Positions 1 to 9,102 are shown, counted from the first letter of the stretch. The stretch: DNA of 64,000 nucleotides from Marinobacterium zhoushanense (GCF_014641945.1 NZ_BMIJ01000009.1:1-64000); one strand, 5' to 3'. Notes: a model not told the origin generated them from the sequence alone. Translations and numbers: made by a program.

Positions 1-43
1 ATGCCGAACTCAGTCGTGAAACGCGTCATTCATCGCCAGGCAC
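1..43 (+). rRNA. rrf: 3' part of a 5S rRNA gene, apparently internally deleted
   Basis: The window opens with ATGCCGAACTCAG, then GTGAAACGC, the conserved 5' half-loop of bacterial 5S rRNA. It then jumps to CATCGCCAGGCAC, the conserved 3' end of gammaproteobacterial 5S rRNA. In a normal 5S gene about 40 further bases, including the GATGGTAGTGTGGGG block, lie between these two parts and are absent here. The piece is followed by a strong terminator, as expected at the end of an rRNA operon. It is either a degenerate 5S copy or a deletion/assembly artefact; the 5' part is outside the window. Confidence 0.5.
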
Positions 44-68
44 CTAATGATCCCGAGAGGGAGTGAAG

Positions 69-100
69 AACCCCGGTACCGAAAGGTATCGGGGTTTTTT
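69..100 (+). terminator. rho-independent terminator of the rRNA operon
   Basis: The stem AACCCCGGTACC pairs with GGTATCGGGGTT across a GAAA tetraloop and is followed by a run of T. This is a classic intrinsic terminator placed just after the 5S-like end. It also separates the rRNA operon from the convergent HDOD gene. Confidence 0.85.
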
Positions 101-125
101 GCTTTACATCAGCACAACTGGAGGG

Positions 126-947
126 TTAGGCCCCCATCTCCTCCAGCCGCTGATCTTTGAAGTTCAGGTAGTCTTGATCATACACTGAGAGGAAGCTCAG
201 TGCCGGTTGCAGTCGAGACAACTCCTGTTTCGGCGCAATGCGCCAGTAGTAACGGTATTCGGCGCTGATATCCTGCGCCAAGGTCAGTACAGCAAGCAGG
301 TAGCGGCTACGTTCATCTATGTCGATGCGATCCGTAAGTGCCTCGTCAATTCGAGGCTGCATGCGTATAGCATCGGCAACGTACTGCGGAAGGAACCAGC
401 GCTCGGCCATTCGGGCACCGACCTGAAAATGGTCGAAGCCGAAAAGCTTGGCTTCCTGTTGTCCAAAGTCGGCTGGATCAAGGTTGCCAGCGCCTTTCAG
501 GAACTCCCTATAGCCGGTAAATGCCTGCATCATCAGCGGTAGACCGCAGTCATGCAGCATACCCAAGGTATAGGCATCGTCCTGATTAAGTTTGGTCAGG
601 CGTTGTGAAATACTGACGGAGAGTGTCGCGACATCTTTGGCAGTGTCCCAAAAGCGTTCGAGACGGCCCGTCTTGCTCAGTGTATTGCGTAAAATGGTGA
701 GCCGGACCAGGTTGAATATGCGTTCGAACCCGAGCAGGCTAAGGGCGCGTTCTATGGAGGTCACGGTTACTGCCAATCCGTAAAGCGGGCTGTTGACCGC
801 TTTCAGAATCGTTGAATACAGGGCAACATCCGCTTTTAGTAGCTCAGCAACTCGCTTTTGGTCGGGAAACTCTCGCTTAAGCTCGGCCGCCAATGCCACA
901 AGGATCTCGGGTTGCGGCGGGATTAGGCTGCTGAATCTCTGCTCCAT
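126..947 (-). CDS. HDOD domain protein
   Basis: This is a 273-residue HDOD protein, a family related to HD-domain phosphohydrolases but usually without the metal-binding His-Asp pair. HDOD proteins act in signalling, often linked to cyclic-di-GMP or chemotaxis circuits. The N-terminal half carries the family pattern, with a helix-rich ADVALYSTILKAVNSPLYG segment and LERALSLLG-like IERALSLLGFERIFNLV; MLHDCGLPLM follows in the second half. I prefer the ATG at 947 over the one at 953, because AGAGG sits 6 bases before 947 but directly abuts 953. The gene is divergent from the DTW gene and convergent with the rRNA terminator. Its signalling partner cannot be told from context. Confidence 0.8.
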   Translation of the reverse strand: MEQRFSSLIPPQPEILVALAAELKREFPDQKRVAELLKADVALYSTILKAVNSPLYGLAVTVTSIERALSLLGFERIFNLVRLTILRNTLSKTGRLERFWDTAKDVATLSVSISQRLTKLNQDDAYTLGMLHDCGLPLMMQAFTGYREFLKGAGNLDPADFGQQEAKLFGFDHFQVGARMAERWFLPQYVADAIRMQPRIDEALTDRIDIDERSRYLLAVLTLAQDISAEYRYYWRIAPKQELSRLQPALSFLSVYDQDYLNFKDQRLEEMGA

Positions 948-1027
948 GCACATCCTCTGATCGTCGCACTTGTCGATGGGGGAAAAGCCAGTATAGTGCG
1001 CGTTAAATGCATTTTCAGTAGGTCTTT

Positions 1028-1678
1028 ATGTGTATAGTTGAATCTCCGCCCCGTAGACCCTATCTAGCTCGTGGCGGCGGCGTTGAGCGCTGTGGGGCGT
1101 GCAGACTGCCGACTGAATCTTGCATCTGCGACCATCGGGAAGAGGTGAAGACACACTGCCAGTTTTGGTTGTTGATGCACCACAACGAGTTCTACAAGCC
1201 CACCAATACCGGTCGACTGATCGCAGACTCGGTGGCCGACACTCGAATATTTGAATGGTCGCGCACCGAGCCGCCACAAGAGTTGCTGGATGCCTTGAAC
1301 GATCCGCGCTACGCGCCCTGTATCGTATTTCCCGCGGGAGATGACTACCAGAATCGCATGATTGATGCGCCGGTCGAATACTCACGTATCCCCGTATTTA
1401 TCATCTTGGACGGTACCTGGCGCCAGGCGCGACGCATGTTTCGCCATAGCCGTTACCTGCAGCATCTGCCGGTGATAGAACCTCGAACACAGCGTCTCTC
1501 CCGTTACTCCCTGCGTCGTTCAACGGTCGAGCATCATCTGTGTACCGCAGAGGTGGCGATAGCGCTACTTGAGCAATTTAATGAGCAGAGGGCGGCTGCA
1601 CACCTGGAGCGGTATTTCGATCTGTTCAATGGTGAGTATTTTGAATCGCGGCGTAAGTGGGACAGGTCGCCGGAGTAA
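1028..1678 (+). CDS. tapT: DTW-domain tRNA-uridine aminocarboxypropyltransferase
   Basis: This 216-residue protein resembles E. coli YfiP/TapT, which uses S-adenosylmethionine to add the 3-amino-3-carboxypropyl group to uridine 47 of tRNA (acp3U). The N-terminus has a zinc-knuckle cysteine cluster (CGACRLPTESCICDH). The family signature is at about residue 130 (LDGTWRQARRM, the D-x-T-W motif), followed by the Arg-rich LSRYSLRRSTVEHHLCTAE segment. Length agrees with the family. The gene stands alone, divergent from the HDOD gene and convergent with secB. Membership of the DTW family is clear; the exact target uridine is taken from the E. coli homologue. Confidence 0.85.
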   Translation: MCIVESPPRRPYLARGGGVERCGACRLPTESCICDHREEVKTHCQFWLLMHHNEFYKPTNTGRLIADSVADTRIFEWSRTEPPQELLDALNDPRYAPCIVFPAGDDYQNRMIDAPVEYSRIPVFIILDGTWRQARRMFRHSRYLQHLPVIEPRTQRLSRYSLRRSTVEHHLCTAEVAIALLEQFNEQRAAAHLERYFDLFNGEYFESRRKWDRSPE

Positions 1679-1732
1679 GGGGAGAGGGCCGGATCGGACC
1701 GCAGGCGGTAGCTGATCCGGCGCATTGGCCGC

Positions 1733-2188
1733 TTAGTGGGTTTCGGCAGCCTCTGACTGAGCCTGCTGCAGCTGCTGGGCGTACAGTGCGTCAAAATTGA
1801 CCGGAGCCAGCATAAGCGCCGGGAAGCTGGCCTTGGATGCCAGGTTATCGATCGCTTCGCGGGCATAGGGGAACAGCAGGTTGGGGCAGAAGGCACCCAG
1901 CGTGTGCTTGGTTTCCGCTTCGCCGAGACCGGCGAGCAGGAAGATACCGGCCTGCTGGACTTCGACCAGGAACGCGGCTTCGCCTTCGTTCTTGACCGTG
2001 ACGGTCAGGGACAGAATTACTTCAAAGTGCTGATCATCCAGCTTGTTACTGCGCGTGTTGATGTCGAGGTTGACCTCCGGCTGCCAGGGCTTGGTGAAAA
2101 CCTGGGGAGCGGCCGGTGTCTCCAGTGAAGCATCTTTAAGGTAGACACGCTTGAGGGCGAACTGAGGTTGAGTCTGGTTCTCGGACAT
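1733..2188 (-). CDS. secB: protein-export chaperone SecB
   Basis: SecB is the cytosolic tetrameric chaperone that keeps precursor proteins unfolded and passes them to SecA. The 151-residue product has the typical start (MSENQ...FALKRVYLKDASLETP) and the conserved centre (LGAFCPNLLFPYARE) that shapes the SecA and substrate surface. I start it at the ATG at 2188, which has AAGGAA about 8 bases upstream; an upstream TTG at 2206 would add six unlikely residues. The glutaredoxin stop codon lies just upstream, so yibN, grxC and secB are probably one transcript, as in E. coli. E. coli has gpsA next, which is absent here. Confidence 0.97.
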   Translation of the reverse strand: MSENQTQPQFALKRVYLKDASLETPAAPQVFTKPWQPEVNLDINTRSNKLDDQHFEVILSLTVTVKNEGEAAFLVEVQQAGIFLLAGLGEAETKHTLGAFCPNLLFPYAREAIDNLASKASFPALMLAPVNFDALYAQQLQQAQSEAAETH

Positions 2189-2198
2189 CGGTATTTCC

Positions 2199-2480
2199 TT
2201 AGTCAATTGGTTGCGGAGCAGGCTCCGTCAGTAATGGATCCAGCTGGCCCTGTCGTTCGAGCGCAAACAGGTCATCGCAGCCGCCAACATGGGTATCCCC
2301 GATAAATATCTGCGGTACGGTATGCGCACCGCCGGCCCGCTCGCGCATCGTCTGACGCAGGCCGGGATCGGTATCCACATCGATGGCGGTATATTTGACG
2401 CCCTTATGCTCGAGCAGCATCAGTGCACGACGACAGTAGGGGCACCAGCGGGTGAGGTAGATTTCGACGTTCGGTATCAT
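2199..2480 (-). CDS. grxC: glutaredoxin 3
   Basis: This 93-residue thioredoxin-fold protein reduces disulfides and glutathione-mixed disulfides with glutathione. The redox motif CPYC is at residues 13-16 (YLTRWCPYCRRA), and the cis-proline loop TVPQIFIG and the glutathione-binding GGCDDL follow. I place the start at 2480, because its ATG overlaps the stop of the upstream rhodanese gene as ATGA, a sign of translational coupling; the longer reading adds ten residues that do not look like a glutaredoxin. It lies in the yibN-grxC-secB operon. Confidence 0.95.
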   Translation of the reverse strand: MIPNVEIYLTRWCPYCRRALMLLEHKGVKYTAIDVDTDPGLRQTMRERAGGAHTVPQIFIGDTHVGGCDDLFALERQGQLDPLLTEPAPQPID

Positions 2481-2890
2481 TTTACGACCGGCATATTCTC
2501 GCCGCGCCACTCAGTCATGCCGCCGGAAAGGCGGACCGCTGACGTGAAGCCTGCAGTCTTGAGCTTTTTAGTCGCTGTGCCGGCGGTTTGACCCAGGTTA
2601 CAGACCACGATCACCGGCTTCTCCTTGTCGAACTTGAGCTCGCTGATGCGGCGCTCGAGGTCGGCCAGGGGCATATGCACGGCACCGGTGATATGGCCGG
2701 TATCCCACTCTTTCTTGGAGCGGATATCCAGGATCGAGGCGCCCTCTTTGTTGATCATACGTGTCGCTTCGGCAGGAGAAACGGAGCGGCCCGACTTGCG
2801 ATTCTCGGTCCATAGCAGCATCGCCAGCGTTAATCCCCAGGCGGCGATGAGGTAATAGTGTTGGGTGGCAAATTCAATCACACGATCCAT
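2477..2890 (-). CDS. yibN: membrane-anchored rhodanese-like protein (YibN type)
   Basis: The 137-residue protein has one N-terminal membrane helix (about residues 10-27, YYLIAAWGLTLAMLLW) and a single rhodanese domain. The domain shows LDIRSKKEWDTGHITGAVHM and the active-site loop VCNLGQTAG with the candidate catalytic cysteine. Rhodaneses transfer sulfane sulfur, but the substrate of YibN-type proteins is not settled. It is the first gene of yibN-grxC-secB, overlapping grxC by four bases, and is divergent from gpmI, the same arrangement as in E. coli. Confidence 0.9.
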   Translation of the reverse strand: MDRVIEFATQHYYLIAAWGLTLAMLLWTENRKSGRSVSPAEATRMINKEGASILDIRSKKEWDTGHITGAVHMPLADLERRISELKFDKEKPVIVVCNLGQTAGTATKKLKTAGFTSAVRLSGGMTEWRGENMPVVK

Positions 2891-3076
2891 AACGAGTCCG
2901 TAAGCTGAGGGCTGTTAGATAAGCGGCCAAGTATACATGCGCAGGGCGCAGGGGATAAGGTTTGAGCAATGAATTTGGCTGTTGAGGGGGGAGGTGAGGT
3001 ACACTAACGAGACAATATCTATGCTGTAGAATTGAATTCTAATTCTAAATACCAACCATATAAAATATATATCTCA

Positions 3077-4627
3077 ATGACTGACGCACGCTCAACCAAG
3101 GCACTGATTATCCTCGACGGTTTTGGCGTCGAGTCCACTCCCTCTTCGGCGATCCAGGCGGCGAGCACGCCAACCTGGGACAAGCTGCTGGCAACTAAGC
3201 CCAATAGCCGTATCCACACCTCCGGCTTGGCCGTCGGTTTACCAGATGGGCAGATGGGTAACTCCGAAGTGGGCCACATGAATATCGGCGCAGGTCGCAT
3301 CGTTTATCAGAACCTGACCCGAATCACCAAGGCGATTGAGGATGGGGCGCTTTTTGAAAATCCCGTGCTGGTCGCGGCGATGGATAAAGCGATAAACGCG
3401 GGTCGTGCGGTACACCTTATGGGCCTGTTGTCACCGGGTGGTGTGCACAGTCACGAAGAGCATATCTTTGCACTTGCCGAAATGGCAGCTAAGCGCGGTG
3501 CCAAGGAGATCTATCTGCACGCGGTGCTGGATGGTCGCGATATGCCGCCGCGCTCTGCTGAACCTTCGATCGCTGCCGCAGAAACAAAATTCCGCGAGCT
3601 GGGCGTCGGTGCAATCGCCACAGTTGTCGGTCGCTACTATGCGATGGATCGTGATAACCGCTGGGAACGGGTTGAGCTGGCCTACAATGCCATGACCACA
3701 GGTGAGGCACCGCAGCACGCGCAGTCCGCGCAACAGGCGCTGGCCGAGGCTTACGTGCGCGATGAGAACGACGAGTTCGTCACGGCGACGGTGATCACCG
3801 ACATGGCTGGTCATCCCAAGGGGTTGGTGAAGGATGGCGATACCGTCATCTGCGCCAATTTCCGTCCCGACCGCTCGCGGGAGATCACTCGCTGTTTCGT
3901 CGAGGACGAGTTCGACGGTTTTGCGCGCAAGGCCCGTCCGGCTCTGGCCGACTACGTCATGATGACCGAATATGCAGCGTCGATTCCGGCCAGCTGCGCC
4001 TACCCGCCAGCTAAAATCAGTAACGGTCTTGGCGAATATCTCTCCTCCATCGGCAAGACTCAACTGCGTATTGCTGAGACCGAAAAGTATGCCCATGTCA
4101 CCTTCTTCTTCAACGGTGGCGAAGAGGCGGTTTACCCGGGCGAAGAGCGTATTCTGGTGCCGTCGCCGCAGGTCGCGACCTATGACCTGAAGCCGGAGAT
4201 GAGTGCGCCTGAGGTCACTGACAAGCTGGTCGAGGCGATCCTCAGTCGCAAATTCGACCTGATCGTGTGCAACTTCGCCAACGGCGACATGGTGGGGCAT
4301 ACCGGCAAATTCGATGCGGCGGTCAAGGCGGTGGAAACCTTGGATCAGTGCCTGACCCGCGTGCTGGCGGCGATGGCCGAGGTCGAGGGTGAAACCCTGA
4401 TCACCGCCGACCACGGCAACGTTGAACTGATGGTTAACCCGGATAGTGGTGAGCCGCATACATCGCACACCAGCTGGCCGGTAGCGCTGATCTATGATGG
4501 CCCCAGAGCCGAGAGCCTGTCCCTTGACGATGGCGCTTTGTGTGATCTGGCACCGACACTGCTGGCTTTGCTTGGACTTGAGGCGCCCGCCGAGATGACC
4601 GGTAAAAGCCTGGTCCACCTGAGCTAA
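3077..4627 (+). CDS. gpmI: 2,3-bisphosphoglycerate-independent phosphoglycerate mutase
   Basis: This enzyme interconverts 3- and 2-phosphoglycerate in glycolysis and gluconeogenesis through a phosphoserine intermediate and two manganese ions. The 516-residue product matches the usual family length when started at MTDARSTKALIILDGFG. The metal site ILDGFG, the phosphoserine region GQMGNSEVGHMNIGAGR and the late TADHGN metal motif are all present. An upstream in-frame ATG at 3032 would add 15 residues without homology to the family. No clear Shine-Dalgarno precedes the chosen start, and the leader is AT-rich. It heads gpmI-envC-ctpA-yibQ. Confidence 0.97.
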   Translation: MTDARSTKALIILDGFGVESTPSSAIQAASTPTWDKLLATKPNSRIHTSGLAVGLPDGQMGNSEVGHMNIGAGRIVYQNLTRITKAIEDGALFENPVLVAAMDKAINAGRAVHLMGLLSPGGVHSHEEHIFALAEMAAKRGAKEIYLHAVLDGRDMPPRSAEPSIAAAETKFRELGVGAIATVVGRYYAMDRDNRWERVELAYNAMTTGEAPQHAQSAQQALAEAYVRDENDEFVTATVITDMAGHPKGLVKDGDTVICANFRPDRSREITRCFVEDEFDGFARKARPALADYVMMTEYAASIPASCAYPPAKISNGLGEYLSSIGKTQLRIAETEKYAHVTFFFNGGEEAVYPGEERILVPSPQVATYDLKPEMSAPEVTDKLVEAILSRKFDLIVCNFANGDMVGHTGKFDAAVKAVETLDQCLTRVLAAMAEVEGETLITADHGNVELMVNPDSGEPHTSHTSWPVALIYDGPRAESLSLDDGALCDLAPTLLALLGLEAPAEMTGKSLVHLS

Positions 4628-4643
4628 GGGCGACTGCCGCTGA

Positions 4644-5780
4644 ATGCGATTCTTGCTCACAGTGCTGATTCTGCTGGTGTCGCTGCCGCTGAAGGCGGCG
4701 ACCGATTCCGAGAAGCAGGCCACCGAGGCGCAGATCAAGGCACTGCAGCAGGAGATCAGCCAGCTGCAGAAGGGTATTGGCCAGCAGCAGACGGCGCAGC
4801 AGAAGCAGGAGCAGGCGTTACGTGAGAGCGAAAAGCGCATCGGCGAGGTCAGTGCCCAGCTGAGAGCGCTGAACGCCGAACTCGAGGGATTGGATGCCGA
4901 TCTGGGCACGCTCAGTCAGCGCCAGAGCGAACTGGAGCGGCAGGTTTCGGCCAGCGCCGAGCGGGTGCGACAGCAGTTGCGCGCCCAGTATCGCGATGGC
5001 CGACAGCCGCAGCTACAGTTGATGCTGAGCGAACAGGATCCGGCTCGGGTCGAGCGTCTGCTTTACTACTATGACCTGTTGAATGCCAAGCTTGTTGAAC
5101 AGCTTCGTATCTATCGCACACAGCTTGCTGCCCTGGCATCGACCCGCGACCAGGCCACATCCACCAGTGACCGAATACTGCAAAAGCGGGAAGAGCTTGA
5201 GCAGCAACAGCAGGAGCTGGCCCAGGCCCGTGAAGCGCGGACAGCATCGATTGCGAAGATCAAAGCGTCGCTGAAGGAGGATCGCCAGCGGCTGGCCAGC
5301 CTGAAGTCGAACCGCGAGCAGCTGGAGGCGTTACTGGCCCAGATCGTCGAATCGCTCAAGCGCGCTAAATTGCAAACTGCCGACCAGGCGTTTGCCTCGC
5401 TCAAGGGTAAGTTGGCCTGGCCGCTTGATGGCAAGGTGGTACGTCGTTTCGGCGATAAGGTAAACGGCTTGTCCTACGAAGGAGTTTTGATCGAGTCCGG
5501 TGTCGGGCGTGAGGTCCATGCGGTGCACGGCGGGCGGGTCGTATTTGCCGATTGGTTGCGCGGGTACGGACAGCTGTTGATCATCGATCATGGGGACGGC
5601 TATATGAGTTTGTATGGACACAACCAGAGTCTGCTGCGTGACACCGGTAGCTGGGTTCGTCCAGGCGCGTTGATCGCCACGACCGGTGAGAGTGGGGGCT
5701 ACGAAGAATCCGGGCTCTATTTCGCCATCCGACACCGTGGCCAGTCGATCGACCCGGGCCCCTGGTTGTCACGTCGATGA
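4644..5780 (+). CDS. envC: murein hydrolase activator EnvC
   Basis: EnvC is the periplasmic activator of the division amidases AmiA/AmiB and works under FtsEX control. The 378-residue protein has a signal peptide (MRFLLTVLILLVSLPLKAA), a long coiled coil rich in Gln, Glu and Ala (about residues 20-250), and a C-terminal LytM/M23 domain ending in LYFAIRHRG. The zinc ligands of active M23 peptidases are lost: there is no His in the LSYEGVLIESG region, and the usual LHF is LYF. This is expected for an activator rather than a hydrolase. FtsE and FtsX, its membrane regulators, are encoded elsewhere in this window. Confidence 0.93.
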   Translation: MRFLLTVLILLVSLPLKAATDSEKQATEAQIKALQQEISQLQKGIGQQQTAQQKQEQALRESEKRIGEVSAQLRALNAELEGLDADLGTLSQRQSELERQVSASAERVRQQLRAQYRDGRQPQLQLMLSEQDPARVERLLYYYDLLNAKLVEQLRIYRTQLAALASTRDQATSTSDRILQKREELEQQQQELAQAREARTASIAKIKASLKEDRQRLASLKSNREQLEALLAQIVESLKRAKLQTADQAFASLKGKLAWPLDGKVVRRFGDKVNGLSYEGVLIESGVGREVHAVHGGRVVFADWLRGYGQLLIIDHGDGYMSLYGHNQSLLRDTGSWVRPGALIATTGESGGYEESGLYFAIRHRGQSIDPGPWLSRR

Positions 5781-5802
5781 TATTCATCTCAAGGATAATG
5801 CT

Positions 5803-7104
5803 ATGAAGCTGATCGCCGATCTGAAACACACCTCTCTCGCGCTTGCTCTCGGTACAGCACTTGCGCTGCCGGTGCAGGGGTGGGCGGCGGAGCCGGAGGC
5901 CGAGCAGCAGGAGAGCGTACCGGCGCTACCGCTGGAAGAGCTGCGCATGTTCGCTGAGGTATACGGCCGGATAAAAGATGCTTATGTCGAGCCTGTGGAT
6001 GACCGGGAACTGCTGCAGGATGCCATTCGCGGCATGCTGGCGGGGCTCGACCCCCACTCCAGTTATCTGGAGCCGGACGCGTTCGAAAGCCTGCAGGTAC
6101 ACACCAGCGGCGAGTTCGGCGGCCTCGGAATCGAGGTAGGCATGGAGGACGGCTTTGTCAGGGTGATTGCGCCGATCGACGATACCCCGGCGCAGCGCGC
6201 CGGCATCAGGGCGGGTGATCTGATCATCAAGATCGACGATACGCCGATGCAGGGGCTTGGCTTGAACGAAGCGGTGGAGATGATGCGCGGCGAGATTGGC
6301 AGCGAGATCCGCCTGACCATAGTTCGCGACGGTATCGAAAAGCCGTTCGAGGTCAAACTGGTACGCGACGCCATCAAGGTGGTCAGCGTCAAGCACAAAC
6401 TGCTTGAGCCCGGATACGGCTATCTGCGCATTACCCAGTTCCAGCTGAATACCGCCGCTGACCTGCGCAAGGCGCTGGCCAATATGGGCAAGGAACAGCC
6501 ACTCAAAGGGCTGGTGCTGGATCTGCGCAACAACCCCGGCGGCGTATTGCAGGCTGCGGTCGATGTGGTTGATACCTTTATCGATAAGGGGCTGGTGGTG
6601 TACACCGAGGGCCGCCTGCCCAGCTCGCAGCTCAAATTCAGTGCCACCAGTGAAACGCCGGCACCGAACCTGCCATTGGTGGTGTTGATAAACGGTGGCT
6701 CAGCGTCCGCCTCGGAGATCGTCGCCGGAGCACTGCAGGATCACCATCGCGCAGTGCTGATGGGCACCGACAGTTTCGGTAAGGGCTCGGTGCAGACCGT
6801 GCTGCCGCTGGGTAGCGATCGTGGCCTTAAACTGACCACCGCACGCTACTTCACCCCGAACGGGCGCTCGATTCAGGCCCAGGGCATACAGCCTGACCTG
6901 ATGGTCGAAGAGGGACGGCTGACGGAGGTGGTACATGAGGACTTCATCAAGGAGCGTGACCTGGCTGGACATCTGGAAAACGCGGCGGTGATGCAACCGG
7001 TCAGCAATGGTGATGACGGACTCGCCCAGCGCGATTTCCAGCTCTATCAGGCGCTGAATCTGCTCAAGGCGCTCAATATCGTCTCCACCGGTAGCCAAGG
7101 TTAA
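5803..7104 (+). CDS. ctpA: C-terminal processing serine peptidase (S41 family)
   Basis: Exported S41 peptidases trim or degrade proteins from the C-terminus, and in related bacteria control peptidoglycan hydrolases. The 433-residue product has a signal peptide (LALALGTALALPVQGWAA), a PDZ domain (about residues 95-180, GGLGIEVGMEDG to IKIDDTPM) and the catalytic core. The nucleophile Ser lies in NGGSASASEIVAGAL and the base Lys in DSFGKGSVQ. I start at the ATG at 5803, with AAGGA upstream; a longer reading overlaps the end of envC and has no signal peptide. It sits between envC and yibQ, which are adjacent in E. coli. Confidence 0.93.
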   Translation: MKLIADLKHTSLALALGTALALPVQGWAAEPEAEQQESVPALPLEELRMFAEVYGRIKDAYVEPVDDRELLQDAIRGMLAGLDPHSSYLEPDAFESLQVHTSGEFGGLGIEVGMEDGFVRVIAPIDDTPAQRAGIRAGDLIIKIDDTPMQGLGLNEAVEMMRGEIGSEIRLTIVRDGIEKPFEVKLVRDAIKVVSVKHKLLEPGYGYLRITQFQLNTAADLRKALANMGKEQPLKGLVLDLRNNPGGVLQAAVDVVDTFIDKGLVVYTEGRLPSSQLKFSATSETPAPNLPLVVLINGGSASASEIVAGALQDHHRAVLMGTDSFGKGSVQTVLPLGSDRGLKLTTARYFTPNGRSIQAQGIQPDLMVEEGRLTEVVHEDFIKERDLAGHLENAAVMQPVSNGDDGLAQRDFQLYQALNLLKALNIVSTGSQG

Positions 7105-7109
7105 GTTCG

Positions 7110-7922
7110 ATGGGGCGATTGCTGATCGGCCTGCTGATCGGCTTCCTGGTTGCGGGCGGCGTGACGGCATCTGATCAGGCGCTCTGGCGCCAGCAGGGGC
7201 CAAAAATGGTGCTGATCATCGATGATCTCGGCACCAATCTGCGTTTGGGGCAGGCGGCCTTGGCGCTACCGGGGCCCATCACCTACGCGGTGTTGCCGCT
7301 CACGCCCCACTCTCGCCGTTTGAGCCAGGAAGCGGAGCGCATGGGCAAGGAGGTGATCCTGCACGCGCCGATGGCCAACCTGCAGCAGCTGAAACTGGGC
7401 CCCGGCGCACTGACCTTGGCGCAGAGCAAACAGCAACTGCAGGCAACGCTGCAGGCGGATCTGGATGCGGTGCCTGAGGCGATCGGCGTTAACAACCATA
7501 TGGGCAGTCTGATGACCCAGCGTGCCGAGCCCATGGCCTGGGTGATGGAGGTGCTGCGCGAGCGCGGACTGTTCTTTATCGACAGTCGGACCACGGCGCA
7601 AACCCGGGCCTATGCAAGTGCGCTGCACGCCGGAATTCCCGCTCTGGAGCGCGATGTGTTTCTCGACAATGAGCGCAGCACTGCGGCGATCGAGGCGCAG
7701 TTCCTGCGTGCCGTTGACCTGGCCCGGCGTCAGGGCAGCGTGGTCGTAATTGGACACCCCTATCCGGAGACCGTTGGCTTTCTGGCCCAGGCACTGCCGG
7801 CGCTGGGCGAATACGGCATCACGCTGATGTCGGCCTCCGCCTACCTGGCTGAGCAGCGGGACACTCTGCAGCGCCAGTGGGCTCGGGCGCGAGCTGAGGC
7901 CGGCGTCACGCCTGGCCAATAG
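7110..7922 (+). CDS. yibQ: divergent polysaccharide deacetylase family protein (YibQ)
   Basis: The 270-residue protein starts with a signal peptide and belongs to the divergent polysaccharide deacetylase group. Recognisable blocks are VLIIDDLGTN, ITYAVLPLTPHSR, VILHAPMANL, IGVNNHMGSLMT and FIDSRTTAQT. The paired metal-binding residues of true NodB deacetylases are partly changed, so enzymatic activity is uncertain. It follows ctpA by five bases and closes the gpmI-envC-ctpA-yibQ cluster. Its stop lies inside the tail of the convergent MFS gene (17-base overlap). A role at the cell envelope is inferred from the signal peptide and neighbours. Confidence 0.88.
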   Translation: MGRLLIGLLIGFLVAGGVTASDQALWRQQGPKMVLIIDDLGTNLRLGQAALALPGPITYAVLPLTPHSRRLSQEAERMGKEVILHAPMANLQQLKLGPGALTLAQSKQQLQATLQADLDAVPEAIGVNNHMGSLMTQRAEPMAWVMEVLRERGLFFIDSRTTAQTRAYASALHAGIPALERDVFLDNERSTAAIEAQFLRAVDLARRQGSVVVIGHPYPETVGFLAQALPALGEYGITLMSASAYLAEQRDTLQRQWARARAEAGVTPGQ

Positions 7923-9102
7923 TGCCCGCTTTCCCCGCAACCAACCCCATCAGACACTGCAGGCACTGCAGGGCAAGCAACAAGGCTATGGCATAAAGCC
8001 AGCTGCCGCTGAGATCGTTCAGCGTGCCGATCACCAATGGTCCTGTCGCCGCGATCAGATACCCCACCGACTGCGCCATCGCCGACAGCGCGACAGCCTG
8101 GGTTGTGCTATTGGTGCGCAGCGCGAACAGGGTCAGGGCAAGGCTCAGGGCCGCGCCACCACTGACGCCGATCAGGCATGACCAGAGCAGCGGAGCCTGG
8201 CTCGGTGCCAGCATCAGCCCTGTCAGCCCCGCAGTGCCCAGCAGGGCGATGATCAGGATCAGAACGCGCTGGTCCTTGAGTCGGGTAGCCAGCAGCGGTG
8301 TCACCAGGCTGGCCGGGATACCGGCCAGGTTGACCAGTGCCGCGGCGACGCCGGCATGCGCATCGCTAAGGCCGCTGTCGATCAGTATGTTGGGCAACCA
8401 GGTGATCACCGAGTAGAAGTTGGTCGATTGCAGGCCCATGAATCCGGTTATCGCCCAGGCACGGCCATTGCGCCAGAGGCTGATATGGGCTGCTTGCGGC
8501 GGCCTGTAGGTGCGACTATGCACCCGTAGCAGGTAGAGCCAGGGCAGGATGCACAGCGGGGGCAGGATCGCCCAGAGTGTCATCGGGGCGCGCCAGTTGT
8601 CGAACATGTCACGCAGCGGCACGGCCAGATACACACCGAGCCCCGCGCCTATGCCTAGGGTGACCGTGTACAGCCCGGTCATGACGCCCGGATGGCGCGG
8701 GAAATAGCCTTTGACCAGGCCCGGAATCATCACGTTGAGCACGGCGATGGCCGCGCCCAACAGCAGGGTGCCGGCAAGAATCAGAGGAAACTCAGAGGTG
8801 ATGCGCAGCAGCGCCCCGACTGTGATCAGCAGCAGGCCGAGGATCACCAGCTGAGGCGGTTCCAAACGGCGTGCCAGCGCCGGTACCAGGGAGGACACGA
8901 CACCGAAGCAGATCAGCGGCAGGGTGGTCAGCATGCTGAATTGACTGGCGTTGAACGCCAGACTGGCCCGGATATCCTCGACCAGAGGCCCTACCACCAC
9001 GATACCGCCGCGAAGATTGGCGGCGGTGAGCAGGATTGCAGCTATGGCGATGGCAAACGCCAGCGGGCGGCCATCGAATGGGCCTTTGAACGGTTCCGAC
9101 AT
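7906..9102 (-). CDS. MFS transporter of the CynX/NimT type
   Basis: A 398-residue membrane protein with about 12 hydrophobic segments. The early NLRGGIVVVGPLVEDI and the repeated GxxLG-rich helices resemble the CynX/NimT branch of the major facilitator superfamily, whose members move cyanate, nitroimidazoles or other small compounds. The substrate cannot be read from the sequence. AAGGAA lies 5 bases before the start. The gene stands alone, is convergent with yibQ, and overlaps it by 17 bases. Confidence 0.8.
   Translation of the reverse strand: MSEPFKGPFDGRPLAFAIAIAAILLTAANLRGGIVVVGPLVEDIRASLAFNASQFSMLTTLPLICFGVVSSLVPALARRLEPPQLVILGLLLITVGALLRITSEFPLILAGTLLLGAAIAVLNVMIPGLVKGYFPRHPGVMTGLYTVTLGIGAGLGVYLAVPLRDMFDNWRAPMTLWAILPPLCILPWLYLLRVHSRTYRPPQAAHISLWRNGRAWAITGFMGLQSTNFYSVITWLPNILIDSGLSDAHAGVAAALVNLAGIPASLVTPLLATRLKDQRVLILIIALLGTAGLTGLMLAPSQAPLLWSCLIGVSGGAALSLALTLFALRTNSTTQAVALSAMAQSVGYLIAATGPLVIGTLNDLSGSWLYAIALLLALQCLQCLMGLVAGKAGTIGQA

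Noticed and set aside
3032..3076. Longer N-terminus for GpmI
   Set aside because: The 15 extra residues do not resemble the family and the start at 3077 gives the normal length.
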